A DNA stretch of 64,000 nucleotides from Pedobacter psychroterrae (GCF_004331695.1 NZ_SJSL01000001.1:1736001-1800000); one strand, 5' to 3'. Positions 53,672 through 63,841 are shown, counted from the first letter of the stretch. Program-made: numbers and translations. The notes: generated by a model from the letters alone, not told the origin.

Positions 53672-56600
53672 ATGAAAAAAATACTTATTCTCCTCGTATA
53701 CTCCATTTTGGGCAATACTTATGATGTATCTGCCGCAAATTTGGGGAAGGCCGGGGTGTCCAGTAGAGGATATGATTTCTACGTAATTAAAAATAACGCC
53801 GGCGCATTTCAGCGGGTGCTGACAGGAACGGTACTTGACGAGTCAGGAATTCCGGTTCCAAATGTAACCATCAAAGTTGAATCAGCCGTACCCAACAGAG
53901 CTGCTACAACTAATCCTGAAGGAAAGTTTAGCATACAGATCAATAATGATTCAGAAGTGCTGGTCTTTTCGTATGTGGGATACGTCACACAAAAGATCAC
54001 TGCAGGTAGTAGTAAAACGCTTGATGTTAAACTGCTTTCAGACGAAAAGAATTCCCTTGAGGAGGTTGCCGTTGTCGCTTTCGGTACTCAAAAGAAATCG
54101 GACCTTGTAGGATCAGTTGTTTCCGTAAAGGTATCTGACCTTAAAATACCGTCCAGTAATTTGACCACTGCCCTGGCAGGCCGTATTCCGGGTATGATTG
54201 CTTTTCAGCGCGGTGGCGAACCAGGGAACGATAATGCAAATTTCTTCATTCGCGGTGTCACTACTTTTGGGTATAAAAACGACCCGTTAATATTGATTGA
54301 CAACATGGAAGTTGGCACTACTGAACTCGCACGCTTGCAGACAGATGATATCGCTAGCTTTTCAGTAATGAAAGATGCCACTTCAACTGCCTTGTATGGT
54401 GCTCGAGGAGCAAACGGGGTAATCTTAATCACCACAAAACAGGGAGCGGTAGGGAAAGCCCAAATTTCATTCCGGGCAGAGAGCTCCATATCGTCTTCCG
54501 TTCAGAACATCGAACTGGCGGATCCGGTTACCTTTATGAAGCAGGCTAATGAAGCCATCTTAACACGTAACCCTTTAGGTCAGGTACTTTATAGTGATGA
54601 AAAAATTGCCAATACCGGTGTAGGAGAAAATCCGATTATTTATCCGGCAAATGATTGGAGGGCTTTGGTCTTTAAAGATTACACAGCAAATCAACGTTAC
54701 AATCTAAACGTGAGCGGCGGTGGCGAGGTCGCAAAATATTTTGTATCTGGTTCCTTAAACAAGGATAATGGATTGTTGAAGGTAGATCCCCGCAATAACT
54801 TTAATAACAATATTGATTTGACAAGTTATTCACTTCGTTCTAATGTCAACATAAACCTTACCAAAACCACGGAGATGGTGGTTAGGTTAAGCGGAAATTT
54901 TGACGAGTATACCGGGCCAATTGACGGCGGTGCAGAAATGTACAGGAAAGTGGTGCGGACTAACCCTGTGCTATTTCCGCAATATTATCCGTTAGATGAA
55001 CAACATCAGTTTGTAAAACACATCATGTTTGGAAATTCCGATGTTGGTGGCCGTAGCTACACAAACCCATACGCAGACTTAGTTAGAGGTTATAAAGATT
55101 CTTCCAGGTCACTAATGCTTGCACAGTTAGAACTCAAGCAGGACCTTTCTTTTTTCACCAAAGGGCTAAATTTCCAGATGATGGCCAACACCAACCGAAC
55201 CAGTTTTTTCGATGTTACCCGGGCCTATAATCCTTATTACTACAATTTAATTGGATATGATCCTGAAAACAATACCTATGCTATCGATGCAATGAACGAA
55301 GATTCAGGGACTGAATATTTAAATTATAGTCCTGGTAACAGAATACTCAATTCCGTTTTTTACGCACAATCACAGTTAAATTATAGCCGTGGTTTTGGTA
55401 AGCATGGAGTTAGCGCCCTATTGGTTGCCATGTTGCAGAATAATCTGAGTGCGAATGGCGGAGACCTTCAGCAATCTCTTCCTTCCCGGAACATGGGTGT
55501 TTCAGGCAGGGCGACCTACAATTACGATAGCCGTTATTACCTGGAATATAACTTTGGTTATAATGGTTCAGAAAGGTTTGCGTCTAAACAAAGATATGGT
55601 TATTTCCCATCTACCGGTGTTGCATGGACGGTATCAAACGAGAAGTTTTTTACTAAATTAAAATCAGTAGTAAACAACCTTAGATTGAGAGCAACTTATG
55701 GGTTAATAGGAAACGATGCTATCGGCTCACCTTCAGACCGCTTTTTTTACCTTTCCAATGTTGATATGAATGCGAACTACAGGGCTGCTTTTTTTGGCAA
55801 TGGATTGGGTGCAGGTAGTTTGTTAAATGGAGTTAACATTTCAAGATATGCAAATGAAGACATTAGCTGGGAAAAATCCACAAAGACGAATTTGGCTTTG
55901 GAAATAGGTCTTTATGACAGACTAAAAATTACTGCTGAGGTTTATTCAGAGAAACGTAAAAACATCCTGATGACCAGGGCAGCAATCCCAGTAACCATGG
56001 GGTTAACAGCAGACGTAAGGGCGAATGTGGGTGAAGCTTCAGGAAAGGGAACAGATCTCTCCTTTGAATATACTCAAAACGTTGGTCAGGATTTCTGGAT
56101 TACAGGAACCGGAAACTTTACTTACGCAAGAAGTAAGTTTACAGTATATGAAGAGCCGGTGTTCGACGAAAAATACAGAAGCCGCATTGGCCATCCCATT
56201 TTTCAGGATTACGGTCTGATTGCGGAACGTTTATTTGTGGATGATGTGGAAGCCCGGAATTCTCCAAGACAAAATTTCGGTCCTTACGGCGGAGGGGACA
56301 TTAAGTACACCGATGTCAATCGCGATGGACAGATAACTGGCGCGGACATGGTGCCTATCGGTAACCCCCGGCTGCCGGAAGTAGTTTATGGTTTCGGTTT
56401 TTCATCAGGATTTAAAAGTTTTGACCTTTCTGCATTCTTCCAGGGGCTGTCAAATGAGTCATTCTGGATTGATTCCCGTGCGACATCTCCTTTTGATAAT
56501 GAGACGCAATTGCTAAAAGCATATGCTGACAGCCACTGGTCGGAAGACTCCAGGGATGTTCATGCTCTTTGGCCCAGATTAAGCCCGAACATCAATGACA

Positions 56601-56854
56601 ACAATAACCAACGAAGTACTTGGTTTATGCGGGACGGGGCATTTCTAAGACTCAAGCAAGTTGAAATTGGCTATAAAATTCCCAAAGGCATTCAGAGAAG
56701 ATTACATACTTCTAGTTTTCGGATTTACGCCAACGCAACCAATCTGCTTAATTTTAGCAAGTTTGACTTATGGGATGTGGAAATGGGAGGAGACGGTCTT
56801 GGGTACCCAATTCAAAGAGTGTTCAATTTTGGTATCAACCTATCATTGAAGTAA
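53672..56854 (+). CDS. SusC/RagA family TonB-linked outer membrane transporter
   Basis: A 1060-residue outer membrane receptor: signal peptide (residues 1-22), a carboxypeptidase-like N-terminal domain (about 50-130, LTGTVLDESGIPVPNVTIKV), plug domain with the SusC pattern (ALAGRIPGM, FIRGVTTFG, DATSTALYGARGANGVILITTKQG, about 165-250) and a 22-strand-type barrel ending in LSLK. It imports oligosaccharides across the outer membrane with energy from TonB, capped by the SusD lipoprotein encoded 4 nt later. The N-terminal DUF/STN signalling domain is absent, in agreement with AraC rather than ECF control. Confidence 0.95.
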   Translation: MKKILILLVYSILGNTYDVSAANLGKAGVSSRGYDFYVIKNNAGAFQRVLTGTVLDESGIPVPNVTIKVESAVPNRAATTNPEGKFSIQINNDSEVLVFSYVGYVTQKITAGSSKTLDVKLLSDEKNSLEEVAVVAFGTQKKSDLVGSVVSVKVSDLKIPSSNLTTALAGRIPGMIAFQRGGEPGNDNANFFIRGVTTFGYKNDPLILIDNMEVGTTELARLQTDDIASFSVMKDATSTALYGARGANGVILITTKQGAVGKAQISFRAESSISSSVQNIELADPVTFMKQANEAILTRNPLGQVLYSDEKIANTGVGENPIIYPANDWRALVFKDYTANQRYNLNVSGGGEVAKYFVSGSLNKDNGLLKVDPRNNFNNNIDLTSYSLRSNVNINLTKTTEMVVRLSGNFDEYTGPIDGGAEMYRKVVRTNPVLFPQYYPLDEQHQFVKHIMFGNSDVGGRSYTNPYADLVRGYKDSSRSLMLAQLELKQDLSFFTKGLNFQMMANTNRTSFFDVTRAYNPYYYNLIGYDPENNTYAIDAMNEDSGTEYLNYSPGNRILNSVFYAQSQLNYSRGFGKHGVSALLVAMLQNNLSANGGDLQQSLPSRNMGVSGRATYNYDSRYYLEYNFGYNGSERFASKQRYGYFPSTGVAWTVSNEKFFTKLKSVVNNLRLRATYGLIGNDAIGSPSDRFFYLSNVDMNANYRAAFFGNGLGAGSLLNGVNISRYANEDISWEKSTKTNLALEIGLYDRLKITAEVYSEKRKNILMTRAAIPVTMGLTADVRANVGEASGKGTDLSFEYTQNVGQDFWITGTGNFTYARSKFTVYEEPVFDEKYRSRIGHPIFQDYGLIAERLFVDDVEARNSPRQNFGPYGGGDIKYTDVNRDGQITGADMVPIGNPRLPEVVYGFGFSSGFKSFDLSAFFQGLSNESFWIDSRATSPFDNETQLLKAYADSHWSEDSRDVHALWPRLSPNINDNNNQRSTWFMRDGAFLRLKQVEIGYKIPKGIQRRLHTSSFRIYANATNLLNFSKFDLWDVEMGGDGLGYPIQRVFNFGINLSLK

Positions 56855-56858
56855 AATT

Positions 56859-58745
56859 ATGAGAAAATATATAATAATTGGAGTACAAGCCGCAATGATA
56901 TTGATCGCCTTTAACTCTTGTAAAAAGTTTTTGGATGTGGTTCCTGATAATGTTGCCACCATAGATAACGCTTTCACTATGCGTACGCAGGCTATGAAAT
57001 TTCTGTATACCTGCTATTCCTTTATGCCTAGAAATGGCCAACTTGGAGATGATCCTGCAATGGTTGGTGGAGACGAGCTTTGGGAAATACCCGAAAGAGG
57101 TGCCTATTTGGATATGGCAAAAGGATTTCAAAGCAAGGTAGGCCCGTTGGGGGACAGATGGCAGTCAATGTATCAGGCGATCAGAGACTGTAACATCTTT
57201 CTTGAAAACATCGGGAAAGTTCCGGATATGCTGCCCGAGGAGAAGTCCCGTTGGATCGCAGAAGTCAAATTTCTTAAAGCATATTACCATTTTTGCCTGG
57301 TCAGAATGTATGGCCCAATACCATTGATTAGAACCAATCTGCCTATTTCCTCAGATGTAAATCAGGTAAAAGTATTCCGTGATCCGGTGGATTCGTGTTT
57401 CAATTATATTTCCACTTTACTCGATGAAGCTGCAATAGGGCTTCCAGCTATAGTGATAAGTCCGGCAACAGAAGCGGGCCGTATAACACTGCCAATTGCA
57501 TTGTCTTTAAAAGCGAAAGTGCTGGTTACAGCCGCCAGCCCCTTATTCAATGGTAATACCGATCAGTCCGCGTTAAAGAATTCGGATGGAACGCAGTTGT
57601 TTAATACCACATTTTCCCAGGATAAATGGGATATAGCAGCAATAGCCTGTAGAGAAGCCATTGATGCCTGTGCCAATGTCGGAATGAAGCTATATATGTA
57701 CAACCCATCCTTTCAGCAGTTCGACGTTAGTGATACCATCAAAACCCAATTAAGTATTAGTGGGGCGGTTACTGAAAAATGGAATTCTGAAATTATCTGG
57801 GCCAATACACAATCCAACACCGACAATTTACAGCGGTTAATCTCCAACTGGTGGGATCCCAGGTATCTGGATGGCGTAGTTACCAGAGGTGAACTGTCGC
57901 CGCCGTTAAAAATGGCTGAACTGTTCTATTCCTCAAATGGAGTACCTATAAATGAAGATAAAACTTATGATTACACCGGGCGCTATAATTTACGGGTTGC
58001 AGGAGATGCTGATAAGTTATATATCCATAAAGGATATACAACTGTGGGTATTCATTTTGACAGGGAACCCCGCTTTTATGCTGATTTAGGATTTGATGGA
58101 GCGGTGTACTATGGCCACGGGCGATATGATGACAATGATTTTATGGGCCTGTTCTACTTAGAAGGTAAATTTAAACAGCGTAATGGCAAAGGTAAATATG
58201 GATACAATACCGTAACGGGATACAACCTGAAAAAACTGATCCACTTTCAAAATGTGGTCAACTCCAATACAGATTATTCGGTGGTAAACTATCCATACCC
58301 GATCATGCGTTTGTCGGATTTGTATTTATTGTATGCCGAGGCCTTAAATGAATTCGAAGGGCCAGGCGAAGAAGTAAATAAGTATGTTGATTTAGTAAGG
58401 GCACGTGCAGGTTTACCTAAGGTGGCGGTGGCCTGGGCAAATTTTTCAACCAATCCGGTAAAGTTTCAAAACAAGGATGGCATGCGTTCCATTATCCGTC
58501 AGGAAAGGTTAATCGAACTGTCATTCGAGTCGCAACGACTATGGGATCTCCGCAGATGGAAAGAGTCAGCTACAGAACTAAATAAACAGATTTTAGGCTG
58601 GGATCTTTCGCAAACAGAGCCGATTTCTTACTACAGGACTACGGTAGTGTATAATCAGTCATTTGGGTCAAAAGACTACTTCTGGCCGATCGACGAAAAC
58701 TACATTGTCAACAATAGAAATCTGGTGCAAAACCTGGGTTGGTAA
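56859..58745 (+). CDS. SusD/RagB family glycan-binding lipoprotein
   Basis: A 628-residue surface lipoprotein (signal peptide with lipobox AFNSCK, Cys21) of the SusD family: KKFLDVVPDN after the anchor, tetratricopeptide-like helices in the N-terminal half (KFLKAYYHFCLVRMYGPIPLIR, about 130-151) and the C-terminal LIELSFESQRLWDLRRWK and FWPIDENYIVNN. It caps the SusC barrel and binds the glycan at the cell surface. Start and SusC stop are 4 nt apart. It is longer than many SusD proteins because of loops in the middle, presumably substrate-specific. Confidence 0.95.
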   Translation: MRKYIIIGVQAAMILIAFNSCKKFLDVVPDNVATIDNAFTMRTQAMKFLYTCYSFMPRNGQLGDDPAMVGGDELWEIPERGAYLDMAKGFQSKVGPLGDRWQSMYQAIRDCNIFLENIGKVPDMLPEEKSRWIAEVKFLKAYYHFCLVRMYGPIPLIRTNLPISSDVNQVKVFRDPVDSCFNYISTLLDEAAIGLPAIVISPATEAGRITLPIALSLKAKVLVTAASPLFNGNTDQSALKNSDGTQLFNTTFSQDKWDIAAIACREAIDACANVGMKLYMYNPSFQQFDVSDTIKTQLSISGAVTEKWNSEIIWANTQSNTDNLQRLISNWWDPRYLDGVVTRGELSPPLKMAELFYSSNGVPINEDKTYDYTGRYNLRVAGDADKLYIHKGYTTVGIHFDREPRFYADLGFDGAVYYGHGRYDDNDFMGLFYLEGKFKQRNGKGKYGYNTVTGYNLKKLIHFQNVVNSNTDYSVVNYPYPIMRLSDLYLLYAEALNEFEGPGEEVNKYVDLVRARAGLPKVAVAWANFSTNPVKFQNKDGMRSIIRQERLIELSFESQRLWDLRRWKESATELNKQILGWDLSQTEPISYYRTTVVYNQSFGSKDYFWPIDENYIVNNRNLVQNLGW

Positions 58746-58785
58746 TCGCATCGTCTAAGGATTAATGATTTTAATTAAGATAGAA

Positions 58786-59970
58786 ATGAAAAAAAAATAT
58801 TTTGTAGGCACAGTATTTATTGCGCTCTTATGGTACGGTTGTGCAAAAGAGGGGCGGCTGGATTTCGTTGATGAAAGTACGCCGGCCCCCATGCAAGTTA
58901 GCGATGTAAAGGTAGAGGCGACCCCTGGGGGCGGCATATTAACCTATAAACTTCCTTCAGATGCAAACCTGGCATATGTAAAGGCAATATATGAAATACA
59001 ACCGGGTGTATTCAGAGAAGCAAAATCTTCGAAATACACAGATACACTTCGCCTGGTCGGTTTTGGCGATGAGCTGGTTCATACTGTAAAGATCTACAGT
59101 GTGGCGGCTAATGAGAAAGCATCTGAGCCCATACTGGTCGAACTTCAGCCCAAAACCCCTCCCGTTAAATCAGTATTCGAGTCTGCTATATTTAAAGAGA
59201 CCTTTGGCGGAGTTAACGTAGCCATATCAAACCCGGTGAAGGCTGATCTGGCGATTGTTATTTTGAAAGACTCCACCGGAAACGGCAACTGGGTTACGGT
59301 TAGAACTTTTTATACTGCAGCAACTGCCGGGGATTTTGCGGCGCGGGGTTTTGAAGCTACACCCCAAAAATTTGCGATGTACATTCGGGACCGCTGGAAT
59401 AATAAATCGGACACGGTCATTAAAGAACTAACACCTAAACCCGAGATTGAAATACCAAGTGACACCTATAAAAAATTGGTATTGCCTACAGACCAGGTCA
59501 CGCTTGCAGAACCTCAGTATAATATAGAGAATCTGTGGAATGGCCTGAACGAGAGAAGACTTTACGCTTCCTCTAATGCTTCATCGCTGCCGCAATGGAT
59601 TACCATAGACCTCGGGAAGAAAGTACTGCTCAGTAGATTCAAACAATACATGGAGCAATTTGACCATTGTTATACAGGTTCCGGGTTAAAGACCTTTGAG
59701 CTATATGGATCAAATTCACCCAATCCGGATGGCAGCTGGGGAAGCTGGACTTTGCTAGGCGAATTTACCACACTTAAACCTTCGAACTTACCCCTGGGGC
59801 AAAAAACGAATGAAGATATCAACTATGCGTGTAACCTGGGTGCTGACTTCTACTTCGATAAGCAACCTGAAGCTGTACGGTATATTCGTATAAAGGCGCT
59901 GGAGACCTATAGCAGTCCGGGCCAGGTAGTTATCATGGAGCTAAAATTATTTGGACAAATAATTCCATAA
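58786..59970 (+). CDS. DUF4959/DUF5126/DUF5000-type surface lipoprotein
   Basis: A 394-residue lipoprotein (lipobox LWYGCA, Cys19). The first part (about 25-115) has the fibronectin-like pattern of DUF4959, the middle (about 120-220) that of DUF5126, and the last 150 residues a discoidin-like jelly-roll (ASSNASSLPQWITIDLGKKVLLSRFKQ, about 255-285), as in DUF5000. Such proteins replace SusE/SusF as extra surface glycan-binding proteins in many loci. The start at 58786 begins the lipoprotein signal; an in-frame ATG at 58765 would add seven residues. No catalytic residues are apparent. Confidence 0.82.
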   Translation: MKKKYFVGTVFIALLWYGCAKEGRLDFVDESTPAPMQVSDVKVEATPGGGILTYKLPSDANLAYVKAIYEIQPGVFREAKSSKYTDTLRLVGFGDELVHTVKIYSVAANEKASEPILVELQPKTPPVKSVFESAIFKETFGGVNVAISNPVKADLAIVILKDSTGNGNWVTVRTFYTAATAGDFAARGFEATPQKFAMYIRDRWNNKSDTVIKELTPKPEIEIPSDTYKKLVLPTDQVTLAEPQYNIENLWNGLNERRLYASSNASSLPQWITIDLGKKVLLSRFKQYMEQFDHCYTGSGLKTFELYGSNSPNPDGSWGSWTLLGEFTTLKPSNLPLGQKTNEDINYACNLGADFYFDKQPEAVRYIRIKALETYSSPGQVVIMELKLFGQIIP

Positions 59971-60002
59971 ACGTCTCACATTCAATACAAAATCATAGCA
60001 TT

Positions 60003-61133
60003 ATGAAAAAAATAATTTATTTCAGTTTAGTAGTATCATCAGTCATCTGTCTGATTTCTGCTTGCAGAAAAATGGAAGCGCCATACAAGGAATATGTGGT
60101 GCCTGCGGGCCTGGTATATCCTGGAAAGGCAATAGCTATTGCCCAGTCTGGCCGAAGTAGAATACAACTTGTATGGCCAAAAGGCGTGGACAAAAGTGTT
60201 GTAAAAGCCAAGGTTTACTGGAATAGTTTCGCTGATTCCATCATTGTCGATGTTACATCAATTCCTGGAGATACCGTGAAAGTTATGGTGAACGATCTGG
60301 ATGAGAAAAACTATACATTTGTGGTCCGCACTTTTGATGCACAAGGAAATATGTCGGTTCCCGTTGAGATCAATGGTGGTTCGTACGGAGCCCGATATCA
60401 GTCGCAGTTATTGACCAGACCTGTCAATTCTACTTTAATAAATGCAGCAGGTAAGTTGACGATAAACTGGGGAGGAGCTGATGTTGCTAACGGTGCTTAT
60501 GCGTCTGAAGTTAAATACACCGCCGTTTCAGGTGTGGTCAAAACTCAAATATTCCCTGTCATTGTGAAGACAACAGAGGTAAAGACAACAGAAATAACAG
60601 ATATGCTGGCAAATACCAACTACCAGTTCAGGACGATATTTAGACCTGACTCACTCAGTATAGACAGGTTTTATACCGAGTATACTAATGGCGGATTGTT
60701 TTCAATTGACAAAAGGGACTGGAAAGTCGTATCCTTCTCCTCTCAGCATCCGGGAGGGGCCAATGCCGCTGCGAATATGATCGACGGCACCGATCACACA
60801 CGCTGGCATAGTTGCGCGGGTTGTTCAAGTTATCCCCATTGGATAATAATCGATATGAGCGCACCCAGAATACTCACTCAATTTGGTGTCTGGAGAACCG
60901 ATTTTGACTCGCCCGGAGGAGACAAACGTGGGCCTGATAAGTTTGAGCTGTTAACCAGTACTGATAATATAACCTGGGAAAGCCAGGGGATTTTTAATTT
61001 CGATAGGAATTTGAATGGCGAGCAAAGATATTCTCTTACAAATAGTCCAAAGGTCAGGTATTTTAAATTTGTAGGCACTACGGGTCCGGAAAATAATATG
61101 GTATTGGGTGAAATCAGCGCCTATGGACTCTAG
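60003..61133 (+). CDS. DUF4998 plus discoidin-like surface lipoprotein
   Basis: A 376-residue lipoprotein (lipobox LISACR, Cys21). Residues about 25-210 form two fibronectin-like repeats of the DUF4998 type (RIQLVWPKGVDKSVVKAKVYW; LTINWGGADVANGAYASEVKY); the C-terminal 150 residues form an F5/8 type C (discoidin) domain (HPGGANAAANMIDGTDHTRWHS, then YPHWIIIDM and GPDKFELLTSTDN). It is probably a second glycan-binding surface protein next to the DUF5000-type one, 33 nt after it. Two discoidin-ended proteins in a row suggest binding to different parts of the same glycan. Confidence 0.82.
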   Translation: MKKIIYFSLVVSSVICLISACRKMEAPYKEYVVPAGLVYPGKAIAIAQSGRSRIQLVWPKGVDKSVVKAKVYWNSFADSIIVDVTSIPGDTVKVMVNDLDEKNYTFVVRTFDAQGNMSVPVEINGGSYGARYQSQLLTRPVNSTLINAAGKLTINWGGADVANGAYASEVKYTAVSGVVKTQIFPVIVKTTEVKTTEITDMLANTNYQFRTIFRPDSLSIDRFYTEYTNGGLFSIDKRDWKVVSFSSQHPGGANAAANMIDGTDHTRWHSCAGCSSYPHWIIIDMSAPRILTQFGVWRTDFDSPGGDKRGPDKFELLTSTDNITWESQGIFNFDRNLNGEQRYSLTNSPKVRYFKFVGTTGPENNMVLGEISAYGL

Positions 61134-61166
61134 AAGAAGCCGCGCGCTATATTGGAAATACGAAAC

Positions 61167-62759
61167 ATGATACGGGAATTAAAAATATGGACAAATCTGA
61201 ATGCATTTTTAATGATGGTCCTAAGTCTATCGATAGGAAGTGCTTACGCACAAACAAGCAAAGGGAAGGGACCTGGGAACCGACGATATACTACCACATT
61301 AACGAATTTTAATTCAAAAGGCGAACAGACCATCCGGTTTGACAATATGGGTGAGGCAATGGATGCTCATGACGGCGAAATTGCTGTTTTTGCCGGGGTT
61401 TACTATTTGTACGGTACAAGTTATGGCTGCGGATTTGAATGGGGTAAAAAAGATGCACCTTTTTGCGGATTCAAAGTTTATTCCTCTACCGACATGGTTA
61501 CCTGGACAGACAGGGGAATGCTGTTTGACGCAAGCACACCACTTTGGCAAAGCCGCTGCAATGGCAGTACATATGGCTGTTTCAGGCCGCATGTGGTATA
61601 TAACAAAACAACCCGCCTTTTTGTACTCTGGATTAATGTGTATGATAATCGTGTTGGTTTCCGGGTGTTTACCAGCGCTTCGCCTACGGGGCCTTTTAGG
61701 GAAGTAGTTGAACCAAAGCTGGCGGTCAACAGTGACTCACCTGTTGCCGGATTAAATAATGGTGATCACGATACATTTGTCGACAAAGACGGTAAAGGAT
61801 ACATCGCCTATACTGACTGGCGGACTACAGGTACGATTGTAATTGAAGAACTTACGGGTGATTATCTTTCCGGAACAGGGAAGCACGTTAAGGCTGTGAC
61901 AGCCGGCAACACAGAGGCTCCGTCGTTGTTTAGGCGCGGAGATCTTTACTATGTAACCTATTCCGATCCCAACTGTGGTTATTGTTCGGGGACAGGTACG
62001 AGTTATAAGACGGCAACCTCAGTGTTGGGACCCTGGTCGGAAGGTATAAAAATAAGTGATAACTCATGTGGCGGGCAGCCGTCGTTTGTGTCCCCGATCG
62101 AGCTTACTTCGGGAACTATTTATCTTTACGGAAGTGATTTGTGGAACAATGCAGCGAAAAATGAGGCCCTGGCCAATTACTACTGGGCTCCGCTTACATT
62201 CAGGGAAGATGGCAGCATAATGCCAATGGTTTGCCAGGCAGAAGTATCCCTGGACCTGGCAAAAGGTGCTGCCGGAAGTCAGGTGATGATAAAAAATCTC
62301 GACAACCATTCAGGCCTTCTCGGGTTTATCCGGCATTGTGACATTAGCCGAAAGCTTCAGCGGGGGCAGTCATTTATTGCTGCTAGGAGCGGAATCCTGA
62401 CAGCAGTGGTTTTTACCGCTTTTAAAACCGGGTATCCGAATGCAGATCTTACGATCGATTTGTACCTTGCAGACGCCGGAGGCTTAGCTCAGGGAAGTGC
62501 TTTGAAAACAATGCAGGTGAAGACTGATAAGGTATCATGGTCGCCAAACCAGGTGAAAGTTGCCCCTAATGTTTCCGTCAGCCGTGGTCAGCGCTATGTG
62601 ATCGTAGTTAGGTCAGCTTCTACTACGGGCTGCTATGGTTTTGCATATAGTGATGAACTGCCCTACAAAGAAGGTATTGCATCAATTAGTACCGATGGTG
62701 GTAACCAGTTTAGGGAAGAACCAGGAAGAACTTTAAAGTTCTATTCTGTCGTAAACTAA
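61167..62759 (+). CDS. GH43-like five-bladed beta-propeller enzyme
   Basis: A 530-residue secreted protein: signal peptide (to SAYAQ, about residue 29), then a five-bladed propeller of the GH43/GH32-like class. Candidate catalytic acids are the Asp in MDAHDGEIAVF (about 63), the Asp in NGDHDTFVDKDGKGYIAYTD and the Glu in AGNTEAPSLFRRGDLYYV. The last 140 residues form a beta-sandwich module. GH43 enzymes cut arabinose, xylose or galactose linkages; specificity is open. The start is the ATG at 61167; a TTG at 61152 is less likely. A terminator follows at 62816. Confidence 0.78.
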   Translation: MIRELKIWTNLNAFLMMVLSLSIGSAYAQTSKGKGPGNRRYTTTLTNFNSKGEQTIRFDNMGEAMDAHDGEIAVFAGVYYLYGTSYGCGFEWGKKDAPFCGFKVYSSTDMVTWTDRGMLFDASTPLWQSRCNGSTYGCFRPHVVYNKTTRLFVLWINVYDNRVGFRVFTSASPTGPFREVVEPKLAVNSDSPVAGLNNGDHDTFVDKDGKGYIAYTDWRTTGTIVIEELTGDYLSGTGKHVKAVTAGNTEAPSLFRRGDLYYVTYSDPNCGYCSGTGTSYKTATSVLGPWSEGIKISDNSCGGQPSFVSPIELTSGTIYLYGSDLWNNAAKNEALANYYWAPLTFREDGSIMPMVCQAEVSLDLAKGAAGSQVMIKNLDNHSGLLGFIRHCDISRKLQRGQSFIAARSGILTAVVFTAFKTGYPNADLTIDLYLADAGGLAQGSALKTMQVKTDKVSWSPNQVKVAPNVSVSRGQRYVIVVRSASTTGCYGFAYSDELPYKEGIASISTDGGNQFREEPGRTLKFYSVVN

Positions 62760-62815
62760 GGTGATTGTCAGGCAGAGTTCTATAAAAATATAGTTTTGGC
62801 GAACTATTAGGTGAT

Positions 62816-62849
62816 GTGCTAGCAGGGTGGTTCCTGTTAGCACTTTTTT
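62816..62849 (+). terminator. Terminator of the SusC operon
   Basis: GTGCTAGCAGG (62816-62826) and CCTGTTAGCAC (62833-62843, one G-U pair), 6-nt loop, followed by six T. Confidence 0.85.
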
Positions 62850-62938
62850 CTTTATCATTTCGCCATGAAATTAATTATTTAATGCTAAGAGCGTGATGGA
62901 CACACTTACGAGTCTTATCTTTGTTCGAAACTGCATTA

Positions 62939-63841
62939 ATGGAAAGAAGATCTGCGATTAAAGGATTGGGCGGCTTGCTTTTATTACCCGCGCTTTCCTA
63001 TTCAACGGAGAGTTTGGTTACCAAGCCGGTATTAAGAATTGCTCATTTAACCGATATTCATTTGAAAAATGATTTAGGCGCACCGGGCAAATACGTTAAA
63101 TGCCTGCATCATTTGCAGCAGCTAGTTCCTGGGGTAGATTTTATCTTAAATGGAGGGGATATTGTGTTTGAGATGAATAAGGAAAACATCAGCAGCATTA
63201 ACGCACAGTGGGCGCTGATTGATCAGATCCATCGGGACGAACTTGATCTGCCAGTACACTACTGCCTTGGCAATCATGATGTATGGTGGAATGAAAAGGA
63301 CCGTAGCCAGGTCTATTATGGGAAACGCTATTCGCTGGAAAGACTGGGGATGGTCAAGCCTTACAACAGTTTCACGAAAGGTGGTTGGAAGTTCATTACA
63401 TTAGACAGCACGCATCTGGATATTGATGATACTTGGTATATCGGTAAACTTGGCAATGTACAATATAATTGGCTGAAACAAGAATTGGAAAACACGCCGG
63501 AAGAAATGCCAGTGCTCATCATGAGCCACATTCCCATACTTACCGCGCTACTGATGATCCAGGACAATATTGTAAATAGGTGGGAGATGCTTGGCGGTGA
63601 TATGCACACTGATACGGCTAAAATCATTAATTTGTTTTCTGCCCATTCAAACGTTAAGCTTTGTCTCAGTGGGCATCTTCACATGCGTGACCGGGTCGAG
63701 TACAACAAGGTTACCTATCTCTGCAATGGAGCGGTATCGGGGGCCTGGTGGAATGGACAGCGTAGAGAAACTGCACCAGGCTATGGCTTGATTGACCTTT
63801 ATGCTGATGGCACCTTTACAGAACAGTATATCGCGTATTGA
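62939..63841 (+). CDS. Exported calcineurin-like metallophosphoesterase
   Basis: A 300-residue metallophosphoesterase with all metal and catalytic motifs: HLTDIH (about 33-38), NGGDIVF, LGNHDVWW, MSHIPIL and LSGHLHMRD. The N-terminus has a twin arginine (MERRSAIKGLGGLLLLPALS), so export by the Tat system is possible. The start at 62939 is chosen over a TTG at 62921, which lies within a TATCTTTG -7-like box (62916-62923). It has its own promoter and follows the operon terminator, so its link to the glycan locus is positional. Substrate unknown; phosphodiesters and phospholipids are usual for the family. Confidence 0.88.
   Translation: MERRSAIKGLGGLLLLPALSYSTESLVTKPVLRIAHLTDIHLKNDLGAPGKYVKCLHHLQQLVPGVDFILNGGDIVFEMNKENISSINAQWALIDQIHRDELDLPVHYCLGNHDVWWNEKDRSQVYYGKRYSLERLGMVKPYNSFTKGGWKFITLDSTHLDIDDTWYIGKLGNVQYNWLKQELENTPEEMPVLIMSHIPILTALLMIQDNIVNRWEMLGGDMHTDTAKIINLFSAHSNVKLCLSGHLHMRDRVEYNKVTYLCNGAVSGAWWNGQRRETAPGYGLIDLYADGTFTEQYIAY

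Noticed and set aside
60567..60592. Tandem copies of AAGACAACAGA
   Set aside because: They lie in the DUF4998 lipoprotein gene and encode a VKTTEVKTTEIT segment between beta strands; a coding micro-repeat, not a mobile or regulatory element.
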